Assembly: GCF_022558445.1 (NCBI RefSeq)
Contig: NZ_CP054699.1
Span: 1,506,001-1,570,000 of the forward strand
DNA: 64,000 nt
Reading direction: 5' to 3'
From: Candidatus Contubernalis alkalaceticus
Lineage (GTDB): Bacteria; Bacillota; Dethiobacteria; SKNC01
A model generated the notes under the pieces. That model did no database searches. It worked only from the letters and a program-made list of their open reading frames with translations, and had not been told where the DNA came from. The stretch's first letter is position 1, and the number at the start of each line of letters is the position of its first letter. The position numbers and the translations under genes were made by a program. This document shows positions 25,621 to 33,630 of the stretch, piece by piece.

Positions 25621-26377
25621 CCTCTTCTCCCTTCTGGCTGATTTCCAGATGAATTTCCCCATATTTTTTGTAGCCATCCAGGGTGGATACCAGGCCCACC
25701 ACTGTCTTTGTTAAAATTTCTTGCACGAATTCTACCATGGAAATTTCCTGATTGTTTATGGTAAGTTTAACTTGACTGCTGTCCAGGAGACAGTCGCCCC
25801 GTTTTTTTTCTCCACTGAGTATGGCATACAGCAGTTTTTCACAGCTGAGTCCGCAGAGTCCGCAGCATTCCGGAGCCACATTGGGCAGTTTGGGAAATAC
25901 TTTTTTTTCAATATAATCCACCAGGGAATCAATGTCTTCCACAGCGTTAAAGGCCGGGAGGCCTTGGTACTCTGTTAATTCATTGGATATCACTCCGGAG
26001 ATGGCAAAGACAGATGGATTGATTCTTTCATCCAGTTCTTTTGTGGTATGACCGCAGACAATTTTGGGGACGTTGTAGTCAGAAACTCCTTCCAGGACTA
26101 CAAAATCATGGTCGTAAAACTCCAGGATTTTTTCCACCGGCAGTTGGGAGGGAAAAAGGATGTCTGTTTCAAAAAGGCCCCGGGCGGTGACCAACTGGGC
26201 CCCTGCTTTTTTGTGTCGGTCTGTATTGGTCCCCTCAGTATCGATAGCAAAGTCTTCGAAATGGATATCTTTTACAGAACCCACCGTGTACCTTCGCCGC
26301 CTTAATTCTGTTATAATTTTTTCAACAGTGGTAGTTTTGCCTGATTGGGTAATCCCAAAAACAGAAAAAACCTTCAT
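25607..26377 (-). CDS. mobB: MobB, with a Cys-rich C-terminal extension
   Basis: A 256-residue GTP-binding protein that assists attachment of GMP to molybdopterin to form the guanine dinucleotide cofactor. P-loop GITQSGKTT is at about residues 8-16. The family blocks TVGSVKDIHFEDFAID, DTDRHKKAGA and VVLEGVSDYNVPKIV follow. Beyond the usual MobB core, residues ~165-200 carry CCGLCGLSCEKL and a later Cys, which could hold an iron-sulphur cluster. It starts one base after ecfT ends and overlaps the kinase-like gene downstream. The cofactor role supports reading the whole operon as molybdenum/tungsten related. Confidence 0.9.
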   Translation of the reverse strand: MKVFSVFGITQSGKTTTVEKIITELRRRRYTVGSVKDIHFEDFAIDTEGTNTDRHKKAGAQLVTARGLFETDILFPSQLPVEKILEFYDHDFVVLEGVSDYNVPKIVCGHTTKELDERINPSVFAISGVISNELTEYQGLPAFNAVEDIDSLVDYIEKKVFPKLPNVAPECCGLCGLSCEKLLYAILSGEKKRGDCLLDSSQVKLTINNQEISMVEFVQEILTKTVVGLVSTLDGYKKYGEIHLEISQKGEEDDTQ

Positions 26378-26378
26378 T

Positions 26379-27134
26379 TTATAACCACCTCCATAAGTAT
26401 GCGGAATAACAGAGCACGCCCAGGAAAAGGCATGTAATGATTACTCCGTAATCTTTTTTCCCCAGGGAAATTTCATCGATATAAGTTCGCCTGGAGTGTG
26501 CCCGGAAGGCCCTGGCCTCCATGGCTACCGCAGTTTTTTTAGCTTTCAGGATTGCTCCGGCTACCACAGGCATTAGAATATAGCTGTATACCTTTAGCTT
26601 TTCACCCAGAGGAATGTTTTTCAGGGGAACCCCTCGGAGCTGTACGGCTACCAGGGCATCCTTCATTTCCTCTATGAAAATAGGTAGAAATCGGGCAGCT
26701 AATAATACCATATAGGCAATCTCGTAAGGAATCCGCCAGCGGGTCAATCCCAACACCATTTTGGTGGGGTTTACCGTAATGAGCAGCATGGCGCTGGTTA
26801 TAATAATCATCATCCTCAATATTACGGACACGCCGGTAATTATGCCGCCCATGGTAATTACCTGTATTCCTTTAATCACCAGCAGGGGTTGTCCTGATGG
26901 TGCAAATATGCTTTGTACAATTAATAAAAAGAAGAAAAGGGATATAAATCGTTTTAGCCGGGGAAAAACCTGCATCACTTTAATGCCAAATATCTTAAGC
27001 AGTGCCAGTGTAGTGGCCAGGATGGCAAACAGCCAAATTACCTCTCGTATCAGGATGGCCAGGGTTGAAACCACCAGCACCATGGTGATGATTGAACGGG
27101 GATCCAGGTTATCCTTCATTCCGTTACTGCTCAT
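26379..27134 (-). CDS. ecfT: EcfT transmembrane coupling protein
   Basis: A 251-residue integral membrane protein with about five hydrophobic segments. The coupling helices that contact the two ATPases carry the EcfT signatures VAVQLRG (in AARFLPIFIEEMKDALVAVQLRG) and AMEARAF. It joins the S-component to the ATPase pair in energy-coupling-factor importers. Its start overlaps the end of the second ATPase gene by 11 bases, as expected for fixed-stoichiometry subunits. Because a full dedicated set is present, this is a group I ECF transporter. Confidence 0.92.
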   Translation of the reverse strand: MSSNGMKDNLDPRSIITMVLVVSTLAILIREVIWLFAILATTLALLKIFGIKVMQVFPRLKRFISLFFFLLIVQSIFAPSGQPLLVIKGIQVITMGGIITGVSVILRMMIIITSAMLLITVNPTKMVLGLTRWRIPYEIAYMVLLAARFLPIFIEEMKDALVAVQLRGVPLKNIPLGEKLKVYSYILMPVVAGAILKAKKTAVAMEARAFRAHSRRTYIDEISLGKKDYGVIITCLFLGVLCYSAYLWRWL

Positions 27135-27780
27135 AGATTTTCCCCTCTTTCATACTCAAGGTTCGGTTTGTGCAGCTTTGGCTGAATTCATAATCATGGC
27201 TGATTAAGATATATCCCACGCCTTTTTCTTTAATCCGGTGCAGCAGTTCTGCAAACTTGTGTTTTCTTACGTAATCCAGACCGGTGGTGGGTTCATCGAA
27301 AATTATAAATTTCGGCTCCAGGGCCAGGATAGCCGCAATTACCAGCCTCTGCTTTTCCCCCTGGCTCAGGTTAAAAGGGAAATTATCCCGACAGTGCTGC
27401 AGGTCGAAGTAGCTTAGCATTGCTTCAACCTTGTTCTCGATCTCTTTCTCTTCCAAGCCCCGGTAGCGCAGGCCGAAACTGACTTCCTCCTGAACCGAAG
27501 GGGTAAATATTTGTTTTTCAGGGTTTTGAAATATATACCCCAGCCTCTGCCCTATTTCTCCCAGGCTCAGTTCCTGCATTTTTTTACCCTCCAGCAGGAC
27601 CTTTCCTCTGGTAGGTTGATATATACCCATGATCACTTTTCCCAGGGTGGTTTTCCCGCAGCCATTAGGGCCATTGAGGGCTACCGTATCACCAGTTTTG
27701 ATGCTGAAAGAAAGATCGGAAAAGACTTCTTCCTTCCGGGGGTATGCATAGCTCACCCCCTGCAGGTTAATAAAATTCAA
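27124..27780 (-). CDS. ecfA: ECF transporter ATPase (EcfA, second copy)
   Basis: An ABC ATPase of 218 residues from the preferred start. Walker A is GPNGCGKTT, the signature is LSQGEKQR, Walker B is FIIFDEPT, and the switch His is in LISHDYEFS. Q-loop: YIFQNPEKQ. It powers the importer with the ATPase encoded just upstream. The TTG at 27780 is chosen because GAGGTG lies five bases ahead and the previous gene stops at 27786; a start at 27813 would overlap it. Confidence 0.9.
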   Translation of the reverse strand: MNFINLQGVSYAYPRKEEVFSDLSFSIKTGDTVALNGPNGCGKTTLGKVIMGIYQPTRGKVLLEGKKMQELSLGEIGQRLGYIFQNPEKQIFTPSVQEEVSFGLRYRGLEEKEIENKVEAMLSYFDLQHCRDNFPFNLSQGEKQRLVIAAILALEPKFIIFDEPTTGLDYVRKHKFAELLHRIKEKGVGYILISHDYEFSQSCTNRTLSMKEGKIYEQ

Positions 27781-27785
27781 GAAAA

Positions 27786-28523
27786 TCACCTCGCCGCCGT
27801 CTGATAATAACAATCTTTTAACATTTCTTTATTTTGAAGTACCTTATCCACCGGCTCCAGGCTAAGTATTCTACCGTCTTTTAAAGCCATAACCCGGTCG
27901 GCAATTTTCAGCCTGTCCAGGTTGTGGTCCACCATGATTACCGTTTTCCCTTTTTCTTTTAGCCGGAGGACAATTTCCAATATTCTATCGCTGTTTTTGC
28001 CGTCCAGCTGTGAGGCCGCTTCGTCCAGAATTAATATTTCCGGATTTAAGCAGAGAACAGCGGCTAAGGCTGTAATCTGCTGCTGCCCTCCGGATATCTC
28101 GTTAGGGTTACCTGACAGCAGATCTTTAATTTCCGTCATTTCTGATGTTCTCTCCACCACCTGGAGAATTTTTTCCCGGGGGAAGCAGAGATTTTCGGGG
28201 CCAAAGGCCAGTTCATTTCGAATCACGGGGAGAAATAGCTGGGTCTCAGGATCCTGGAAGACGATTCCCACTCGGGAAGCGATATTGGGAATGGACATGT
28301 CTCGGGTGTTCTCCCCAAATAACAATACATCTCCTTCCATAAAACCCTGATGGCTGTGGGGGATAATTCCGCACAGAGCCATGCACAGGGTGCTCTTGCC
28401 ACAGCCGCTGAGGCCGATTACTCCTAAGATTTCTCCTGCCCCCATACTAAAGCTGATATTATCGATTATCCTTCTACCATCCTTCTGGTAATAAAAGGTC
28501 AGCCTTTTTACTTCAAGGACCAT
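27786..28523 (-). CDS. ecfA: ECF transporter ATPase (EcfA, first copy)
   Basis: A 245-residue ABC ATPase. Walker A is GLSGCGKST, Q-loop VFQDPETQ, signature ISGGQQQ, Walker B ILILDEAAS and switch His VMVDHNLD. The Walker B end reads DEA, not the common DEP. It pairs with the downstream EcfA; the two differ enough to form an asymmetric heterodimer, as in group I ECF transporters. Confidence 0.9.
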   Translation of the reverse strand: MVLEVKRLTFYYQKDGRRIIDNISFSMGAGEILGVIGLSGCGKSTLCMALCGIIPHSHQGFMEGDVLLFGENTRDMSIPNIASRVGIVFQDPETQLFLPVIRNELAFGPENLCFPREKILQVVERTSEMTEIKDLLSGNPNEISGGQQQITALAAVLCLNPEILILDEAASQLDGKNSDRILEIVLRLKEKGKTVIMVDHNLDRLKIADRVMALKDGRILSLEPVDKVLQNKEMLKDCYYQTAAR

Positions 28524-28584
28524 TATTGTCCCTACCTTCTTATGTTTATTATATTGTCCTACAAAAATTATTTATAACGGCATC

Positions 28585-29103
28585 TTACTGAATGTTTATT
28601 TCCACGGTAAATTTGCACCAGCGCTGGCCAAATTCGTCCTGCCGGGCAAGCACCAGGAAGGGACCTGAGCCTCCCTCATTTTTACTCTTTAAGGGTTCAC
28701 CCTCCTGCTGGTATACCAGGTAAATGTGTTCGCTTTCCATGACTTCCTCTACCGTATAAGCCACTACGTAACCGTCTACAGCTTGGGCTGTTACCTGCTC
28801 TCCCTGCTCCAGCAGGGTCTTGTCTACAGCAAGGATGACCTCCTTTAGGGGTACACCTTTATAAGTATGGTCAGAAGGTGGTTTACCGCTGGAGCGTAGG
28901 GTAGTCACGAATTCTACTTCTCCCAGGGCTTTTATTTCCTCTAATGTAATGACACCTGTTTCCTCGCCGTCCGCCTTAATCATTACCGATGGGTTTTCAG
29001 AATTTTGGTCTGTATGAGTCAGTTGTTTCTGGTTCAAATATGCCAACCCTCCTACTGTTATGAGCAGGGCGACTACGATAAGTGTCAGTATTCTTCCCTT
29101 CAT
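28585..29103 (-). CDS. Membrane-anchored sulfite-oxidase-fold (Oxidored_molyb-like) protein
   Basis: A 172-residue protein with an N-terminal anchor helix (ILTLIVVALLITVGGLAYL). A single extracytoplasmic domain follows, resembling the molybdopterin-binding fold of sulfite-oxidase-family enzymes: ITLEEIKALGEVEF, then YKGVPLKEVIL, VDGYVVAYTVEEVM, and GPFLVLARQDEFG. The molybdenum-ligating Cys of true enzymes is not found in its expected place, so it is unlikely to be catalytic. It lies between the S-component and the ATPases. It may capture substrate for the importer; that is inference. ATG at 29103 follows AGGAGG. Confidence 0.72.
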   Translation of the reverse strand: MKGRILTLIVVALLITVGGLAYLNQKQLTHTDQNSENPSVMIKADGEETGVITLEEIKALGEVEFVTTLRSSGKPPSDHTYKGVPLKEVILAVDKTLLEQGEQVTAQAVDGYVVAYTVEEVMESEHIYLVYQQEGEPLKSKNEGGSGPFLVLARQDEFGQRWCKFTVEINIQ

Positions 29104-29139
29104 TTTCCATTTCCTCCTGTCCATTAATATATCAGTTAT

Positions 29140-29694
29140 TTAAGGCGCGACGCCGATATTAAACTTTTGTAACTGTTTAATCAGCCTGAAGGCAACCAGT
29201 CCCCCCAGTCCCCCGGAAAGGGAGGCTGCGCTGAGGCTTAAAAGGAGAGGGATTAAAGGCAGTCTAAAAAAGACAATGGTCACCAGTACCGTTCCCGTAA
29301 CATTAGCTGCTACGCCTCCTAAAAAAGCGTTCAAAGGGGAATTGACTCCACCTCTTAAAATGATATACAAAAGGTCTACCATAATTCCCGGGGCTACATA
29401 GGTAATAATGCTGATGGCCCCGTGAGTTCCGAAAATACCCATGGATATTACCAGAATCGCCTGTATAACCCCAATTAATGTCCCGGTCCCCCGTTTGTTG
29501 ACCAGACCGTGCCCCAGCACGATCCAGAGCATATAAAAACCTCCGGCTATTACCCCACCCGGGATAAAGAAGGGCCCGGTGATAATATGGGCCAGGGGAA
29601 CTATGATAGGTTTTATGGCTACTCCCAGGGCAGCCATCATTGTTATAATAACCAGGTCAAACATGGAGAATTTTTTCAAAAAACCTTTTTTCAT
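29140..29694 (-). CDS. ECF transporter S-component, substrate unassigned
   Basis: A 184-residue membrane protein with about six hydrophobic segments. The motif area ITGPFFIPGGVIAGGFYMLW, followed by a loop GLVNKRGTGTLIGVIQA, fits the substrate-binding S-component family and loosely recalls the YkoE/HMP type. It lacks the N-terminal His typical of cobalt/nickel (CbiM/NikM) components, so a free metal ion is less likely. It is encoded inside the Moco-riboswitch operon, flanked by two sulfite-oxidase-fold proteins. A pterin-related substrate is possible by context. ATG at 29694 follows GGGGGAT. Confidence 0.78.
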   Translation of the reverse strand: MKKGFLKKFSMFDLVIITMMAALGVAIKPIIVPLAHIITGPFFIPGGVIAGGFYMLWIVLGHGLVNKRGTGTLIGVIQAILVISMGIFGTHGAISIITYVAPGIMVDLLYIILRGGVNSPLNAFLGGVAANVTGTVLVTIVFFRLPLIPLLLSLSAASLSGGLGGLVAFRLIKQLQKFNIGVAP

Positions 29695-29749
29695 CGCAGT
29701 ATCCCCCGGTTCTAAAATTCTAAAAAACATCCTTTTGGACCTTCAAATT

Positions 29750-30298
29750 TTATTCCACCTTAATTGTTTTTAGCTGCCCAACCCAGACCTGAGGAGAAGC
29801 TTCTGTAGTGACCAGCATGATAGGGGCTGACTTATCTTCCAGTGCCTCCCCATTTATTTTAAAAGCAATAATGGTATTGTCGGAAAAAGCTGTATCTCCC
29901 TCCAGGGCGGCGGAGTAACCATCAGCTGCCACCAGGGTAACTTCTGCTGCTTCCTTAATATTGGCTTTTTCCAGTAAGTTTTTAAGTATAACGCCGGTAT
30001 ATTCATTGGTCTCTTCTTTCACTTCTGCTGTAAGGGTTACTCTTTGCATTTCCTTCAGTTCCTCTATGGTAAATAAAGCCTCTCCATCAGCCCATGAAAT
30101 AGTAAATTCCCAGGTGGACTCTTCCGCAGGATCTTCTTCATTCTCATTCTCACCATTGTTAGAAGCTTCTTCTCTATTTTCTTCCGGCTGCGCAGTGGTA
30201 TTATCCTCTACAGGAGCATCCTGTCCGCAGCCCACTGCTAAGCCAAAAAATAACAGCATACACAAGGTAATACAGAAAATCATTTTAATTTGTTTCAA
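29750..30298 (-). CDS. Lipoprotein with sulfite-oxidase-fold (Oxidored_molyb-like) domain
   Basis: A 182-residue lipoprotein. The signal ends in the lipobox LAVGC, then an acidic, low-complexity linker (about 25-60). The domain that follows has the family blocks FTIEELKEMQRVTL, YTGVILKNLLEKA, AADGYSAAL, IIAFKINGEAL and PIMLVTTEASPQVWVG. No molybdenum-ligating Cys is present. It is the first gene of the riboswitch operon, about 300 bases below the riboswitch. TTG follows GAGGAGG. A role as a surface binding protein for the ECF importer is inferred from the shared fold with the gene at 28585. Confidence 0.75.
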   Translation of the reverse strand: MKQIKMIFCITLCMLLFFGLAVGCGQDAPVEDNTTAQPEENREEASNNGENENEEDPAEESTWEFTISWADGEALFTIEELKEMQRVTLTAEVKEETNEYTGVILKNLLEKANIKEAAEVTLVAADGYSAALEGDTAFSDNTIIAFKINGEALEDKSAPIMLVTTEASPQVWVGQLKTIKVE

Positions 30299-30497
30299 AG
30301 ATTTTTCCTCCTCTTTTATAGAAATTTAATTATGCTTTTTCTCTTATTGTCCTACCCTTTCGGGTTTATCTTTTTTCTTGCTTTTATAGAAACTTTCTAA
30401 ATAAATGCTCCTGTATTGACCATTTAGTATGTAAGCTTTTTAAAGCACCCCCTTTATTCACTAGGGCTTTGTTTTCATTTTTTGTTAAAATACAGTG

Positions 30498-30511
30498 CAT
30501 GTTATAACATG
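30498..30511. promoter_or_regulatory. 14-bp palindrome in the leader of the ECF operon
   Basis: CATGTTATAACATG is a perfect palindrome between the second leader terminator and the first gene. It could be an operator for a dimeric regulator, adding transcriptional control below the riboswitch. No regulator is identified. Confidence 0.35.
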
Positions 30512-30526
30512 ATAAATTTTTGGCTC

Positions 30527-30561
30527 AAAAAAAACTCCCATACTGTAAAGGAAGGGGAGTT
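30527..30561 (-). terminator. Second leader terminator below riboswitch copy 1
   Basis: On the minus strand AACTCCC / GGGAGTT arms with a 15-base loop are followed by eight T residues. It lies about 40 bases below the T run of the riboswitch terminator with no gene between, so the leader carries two terminators in series. Confidence 0.75.
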
Positions 30562-30600
30562 CAGTTTAAGACATTATGTAAAGTAACAGTAATATGCAAT

Positions 30601-30766
30601 AAAAAAAGCGTCCTAAACAAGACGCACAAAAGCATATTAACCGGCTCATTTATGAGCTGCCTTTATGATTCTCCTTTCCTCAACGGGAGGCATCGCCGTT
30701 TCCAGCAGCACCCTATCGGTCTGTAGCCTTAGGTATAAACCCTTAGAACTGTTAGACTCGGAGTTA
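30601..30766 (-). ncRNA. Moco/Tuco riboswitch, copy 1 (ECF operon)
   Basis: The minus strand shows the conserved blocks of the molybdenum-cofactor RNA motif: ACTCCGAGTC at the 5' end, ACCGATAGGGTG, a GGAAAC-capped stem, GCCTCCCGTTGAGGAAAGGAGA, then AAAGGCAGCTC. A terminator (GCGTC / GACGC, then T7) ends it at 30601. Compared with copy 2, the GGAAAC stem reads TGCT/GGCG here and CACT/GGTG there, keeping all pairs. It should lower expression of the ECF/mobB operon when Moco or Tuco is abundant. Choice between Mo and W cofactor cannot be made by eye. Confidence 0.85.
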
Positions 30767-30819
30767 TGTAATTTCAAACTAATTATAATACGAAGTTAAA
30801 AAAAATGTCAACCGGTTTC

Positions 30820-31017
30820 TTAAGAATTTAGTCTAATATCAGAGATTTTTGTTTCATCCTCCAGCAATTCCAGCAGCCTTTCTCTGCATCTGTCACATAG
30901 GGTAATAATCCTTTCACAATTGCAGGCTGTTCCTTTACTGCCCAGGGCGTAAGTTCTGGTGTTGTTGCCTGCTCCGCAGTTATCACATAGATATCTGTTG
31001 CATCCATAAAGCTTCAA
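30820..31017 (-). CDS. Small Cys-rich (zinc-ribbon-like) protein
   Basis: A 65-residue protein with seven Cys: C6, the pair CDNC, then CNC and the pair CDRC, followed by an acidic helix (LLELLEDET). The spacing suggests a zinc-binding or iron-sulphur site. I do not recognise the family. TTG start with GGGAGG upstream. It lies below tupC and directly above riboswitch copy 1, so it may be the last gene of the tungstate operon or a separate unit. Confidence 0.65.
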   Translation of the reverse strand: MKLYGCNRYLCDNCGAGNNTRTYALGSKGTACNCERIITLCDRCRERLLELLEDETKISDIRLNS

Positions 31018-31113
31018 AATATATCATGCCTCCCTGATATGGGTTTATTTGAATTATTCTCAAGCATTACAGCGAAAAGTTACTTATTATGAACTACATC
31101 TCTAAGCCATAGA

Positions 31114-31172
31114 GACGGTTTCATCCTCCAGGTCTTCGACCTCCGATACGCTCTGGTAAAGATGGAACCGTC
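31114..31172. repeat. Imperfect inverted repeat with GGAACCGTCCCCTTGAC signature
   Basis: Arms GACGGTTTCATC and GATGGAACCGTC pair fully with one G-T wobble around a 35-base insert that itself holds AGGTC-TTC-GACCT. The right arm continues as CCCCTTGAC, the phrase shared with other palindromes of this window. It lies between tupC and the Cys-rich gene. Confidence 0.5.
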
Positions 31173-31194
31173 CCCTTGACAAAACAGAAAACCG

Positions 31195-31914
31195 TTAATA
31201 AATCATACGGCCCTCGACAAATGCTTTTGTCCTTGGGTCCTGGGGAGAGGTGAATATTTTTTCTGTGTCATCCATTTCTACAATTTTTCCATCGTACAGA
31301 AAAATGGTGCAGTCGGTAATCCGTCGGGCCTGAAAAATATTGTGAGTAACTATGATAATGGTAATACCCAGGGTTTTATTCAGCTCTACCACTAGATTTT
31401 CAATTACTTCTACATTTGTAGGGTCCAGGTTTGCCGTAGGTTCGTCCAGTAGTAATATTTTTGGATCAAAAGCCACCGCCCGTGCCAGGGCCACCCGCTG
31501 TGCCTCTCCTCCGGAGAGGGAAAGTGCCTGCTGATCGGCAACTTCCTGCAGGCCAATTTTTTCTAGCAAAAGAGATACTTTTTTGTGAATTTCTTCCCCG
31601 TTTATTCCTCGGGCTTTCAGCCCGTAGGCAATATTTTCCCTCACTGAGGTCTTAAAAAGTGTGGGATTTTGGAATACCAGAGTCATTTTTCTGCGGAAAG
31701 ATAGAGCAGTAGACCTATTTAAAGGAACTGAACTTTCATTAAAGCTGATGGTGCCGGTGGTTGGTTTAATAAGCAGGTTAAGTAGGCGAAGAAGGGTACT
31801 TTTTCCACAGCCACTGGGCCCTATTATCCCGTATATTTTTCCTTCATTGATGGTCATGTCCTGTATGTTTAATACTTCCCGATTATATACTTTAGTCAGG
31901 TTTTTTACTTGAAT
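31195..31914 (-). CDS. tupC: TupC, tungstate ABC importer ATPase
   Basis: ATP-binding subunit of the tungstate importer. Walker A is GPSGCGKST, Q-loop VFQNPTLF, signature LSGGEAQR, Walker B ILLLDEPT and switch His IVTHNIFQ. The first standard start, ATG at 31857, would remove the opening beta-strand (LIQVKNLTKVYNREVLNIQD), which the fold needs. No ATG, GTG or TTG exists in frame between there and the tupB end. An ATT at 31914, four bases after AAGG, is my working start. A G9 tract at the end of tupB, where one base fewer would fuse the frames, is the other explanation. Confidence 0.85.
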   Translation of the reverse strand: MQVKNLTKVYNREVLNIQDMTINEGKIYGIIGPSGCGKSTLLRLLNLLIKPTTGTISFNESSVPLNRSTALSFRRKMTLVFQNPTLFKTSVRENIAYGLKARGINGEEIHKKVSLLLEKIGLQEVADQQALSLSGGEAQRVALARAVAFDPKILLLDEPTANLDPTNVEVIENLVVELNKTLGITIIIVTHNIFQARRITDCTIFLYDGKIVEMDDTEKIFTSPQDPRTKAFVEGRMIY

Positions 31915-31924
31915 TAGGCCTTTT

Positions 31925-32686
31925 TTACCAGGGATGACGTCCCCCCCCCTTCTGAAAGCGGTACATAACAGAATTGATAATAAAGAAGATAGTTAATAAA
32001 ATGATTCCTAGCCCAATTGCCAGTTCAAAATTACCTTTGCTGGTTTCAAGGACGATGGCAGTGGTCATAACCCGGGTGTGTCCCTGAATATTTCCCCCTA
32101 CAATCATGACGGCCCCTACCTCAGCAATAATTCGTCCAAAACCCGTTACTATGGCGCCCAATAAGGAAACCTTGGATTCTCGAATTACTGTCCAGGCTGT
32201 TAGTATTGGTGCGGCGCCTAAGGTAAGGGCGGTTTCCTCTACTTCTTTTCCCTGGCTGCGAATGGCAAGCATAGTTAACCCCACTACGATGGGTAGAGCT
32301 AGAAAAACCTGGACTACCACCATAGCTGTGGGTGTATACAGAATACCAAGAGGACCTAAAGGGCCACGCCTGGCAATAAGCATGTAAATTAACAGTCCAG
32401 CAACCACTGGAGGCATTCCCATCAGGGTGTACAGTATCCTACTTATGAAACCCGTTTTTTCTTCGGGTCTCATGCCCAGGTAAGTACCCAGGGGAACTCC
32501 GATCATAGTGCTGATGATCACTGCCATACCCGAAACAGTTAGGGATAATATTACAATTTCCATGAGGTACGGATCCAGGCTGAATATTAACTTAAATGCT
32601 TCTATGATACCTGCTGCAAATTGATTCAAAGAACCACTCTCCATGTATTGAGTTAATATAGTGTTTGTATTTAATATTTCAGGCAC
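31925..32686 (-). CDS. tupB: TupB, tungstate ABC importer permease
   Basis: A 253-residue inner-membrane permease with about six hydrophobic segments. The EAA-type coupling loop is visible as EVEETALTLGAAPILTAWTVI, followed by GRIIAEVGAVMIVGGNI, typical of tungstate/molybdate permeases. Its first codons overlap tupA by 16 bases. It ends just past a run of nine G residues, and the terminal residues (GGGRHPW) look like chance reading. With TupA and TupC it imports tungstate under control of the upstream riboswitch. Confidence 0.9.
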   Translation of the reverse strand: MPEILNTNTILTQYMESGSLNQFAAGIIEAFKLIFSLDPYLMEIVILSLTVSGMAVIISTMIGVPLGTYLGMRPEEKTGFISRILYTLMGMPPVVAGLLIYMLIARRGPLGPLGILYTPTAMVVVQVFLALPIVVGLTMLAIRSQGKEVEETALTLGAAPILTAWTVIRESKVSLLGAIVTGFGRIIAEVGAVMIVGGNIQGHTRVMTTAIVLETSKGNFELAIGLGIILLTIFFIINSVMYRFQKGGGRHPW

Positions 32687-33552
32687 ATCCCTGGGAAGAA
32701 CAGAACTTCTCCCTGCAGCTTATAATCGGTAATCATCTGCTGTCCCTCTTCTGACATAAAAAACTCAATTAACTTCAAAGCACTTTCATACTTATTATGA
32801 GAGTGTTTTTTCGGGTTTACTGCCATAATACCATACTGATTGAAAAGGGTTTGGTCTCCCTCCAGCAGGATATCAACTTCCAGGGTTTCCTTGAGGGCAA
32901 TATATGTGGCACGATCCGTCAGGGTGTAGCCCTCCTGTTCATCGGTTATGCGCAGGGTATCCCCCATGCCCTGACCTACAGATTTATAACCTTCTCCGAA
33001 ATTGGAAATCCCTGCTGCTTCCCAAAGAGAAAGTTCCATGCTGTGAGTGCCGGAGTTATCACCTCTGGAAATAAAAGTATGATTGCCCTGGATTATAGCT
33101 TTTAAAGCCTCTTTGACCTCATCAATCTCTTTTATGCCGGCAGGATCTTTAGTCGGCCCGACAATAATGAAGTCGTTGAACATAACATCGTATCTATCCA
33201 CAAAAAAGCCTTCTTCTACCATTTTTAATTCAGAACTTCGGTCGTGTACCAAAAGAACGTCCACGTCTCCTCCTTTGCCTAGTTCCAGGGCTTGTCCTGT
33301 TCCCTTAGGAAGAACCCTGACTTCAATACCATATTTTTCTTCAAAGGCTGGAAGCATATAATCCAGTAGGCCGGAGTCATATGTGCTGGTGGTGGTGGCC
33401 AGGAGGATAAACTCATTTGATGCCGGGGCCGAGGCAACCTGTTCACAACCAACCATTGTGCTAAATATTATAATCAGGACCAGCAGGCAATAGGTAAATA
33501 ACGGAGGGATTTTTTGGTTCCAAAAAATTTTTAAAAGTTTTTCAACAAACAC
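32671..33552 (-). CDS. tupA: TupA, tungstate-binding protein
   Basis: A 293-residue extracytoplasmic oxyanion-binding lipoprotein. A hydrophobic signal ends in a Cys (TMVGC). The oxyanion motif LLATTTSTYDSGLLDYMLP is the TupA/WtpA signature and differs from classical ModA. Further blocks are KGTGQALELG and SRGDNSGTH, both lining the pocket. GTG start after GAGAGGATTAAAA. First gene of the tupABC operon, below riboswitch copy 2. Tungstate is favoured over molybdate by family resemblance; binding specificity is not proven by sequence. Confidence 0.9.
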   Translation of the reverse strand: MFVEKLLKIFWNQKIPPLFTYCLLVLIIIFSTMVGCEQVASAPASNEFILLATTTSTYDSGLLDYMLPAFEEKYGIEVRVLPKGTGQALELGKGGDVDVLLVHDRSSELKMVEEGFFVDRYDVMFNDFIIVGPTKDPAGIKEIDEVKEALKAIIQGNHTFISRGDNSGTHSMELSLWEAAGISNFGEGYKSVGQGMGDTLRITDEQEGYTLTDRATYIALKETLEVDILLEGDQTLFNQYGIMAVNPKKHSHNKYESALKLIEFFMSEEGQQMITDYKLQGEVLFFPGMCLKY

Positions 33553-33630
33553 TTTTAATCCTCTCCTTTAATTTAGGGCATATCTGGATGAGTGCTAGTA
33601 AATTATTCAACATAAGAAATATTTTTTAAT

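Noticed and set aside
30520-30726. 68-residue plus-strand frame across riboswitch copy 1
   Set aside because: It lies antisense to the structured riboswitch and terminators and shows no protein-like features or ribosome-binding site.
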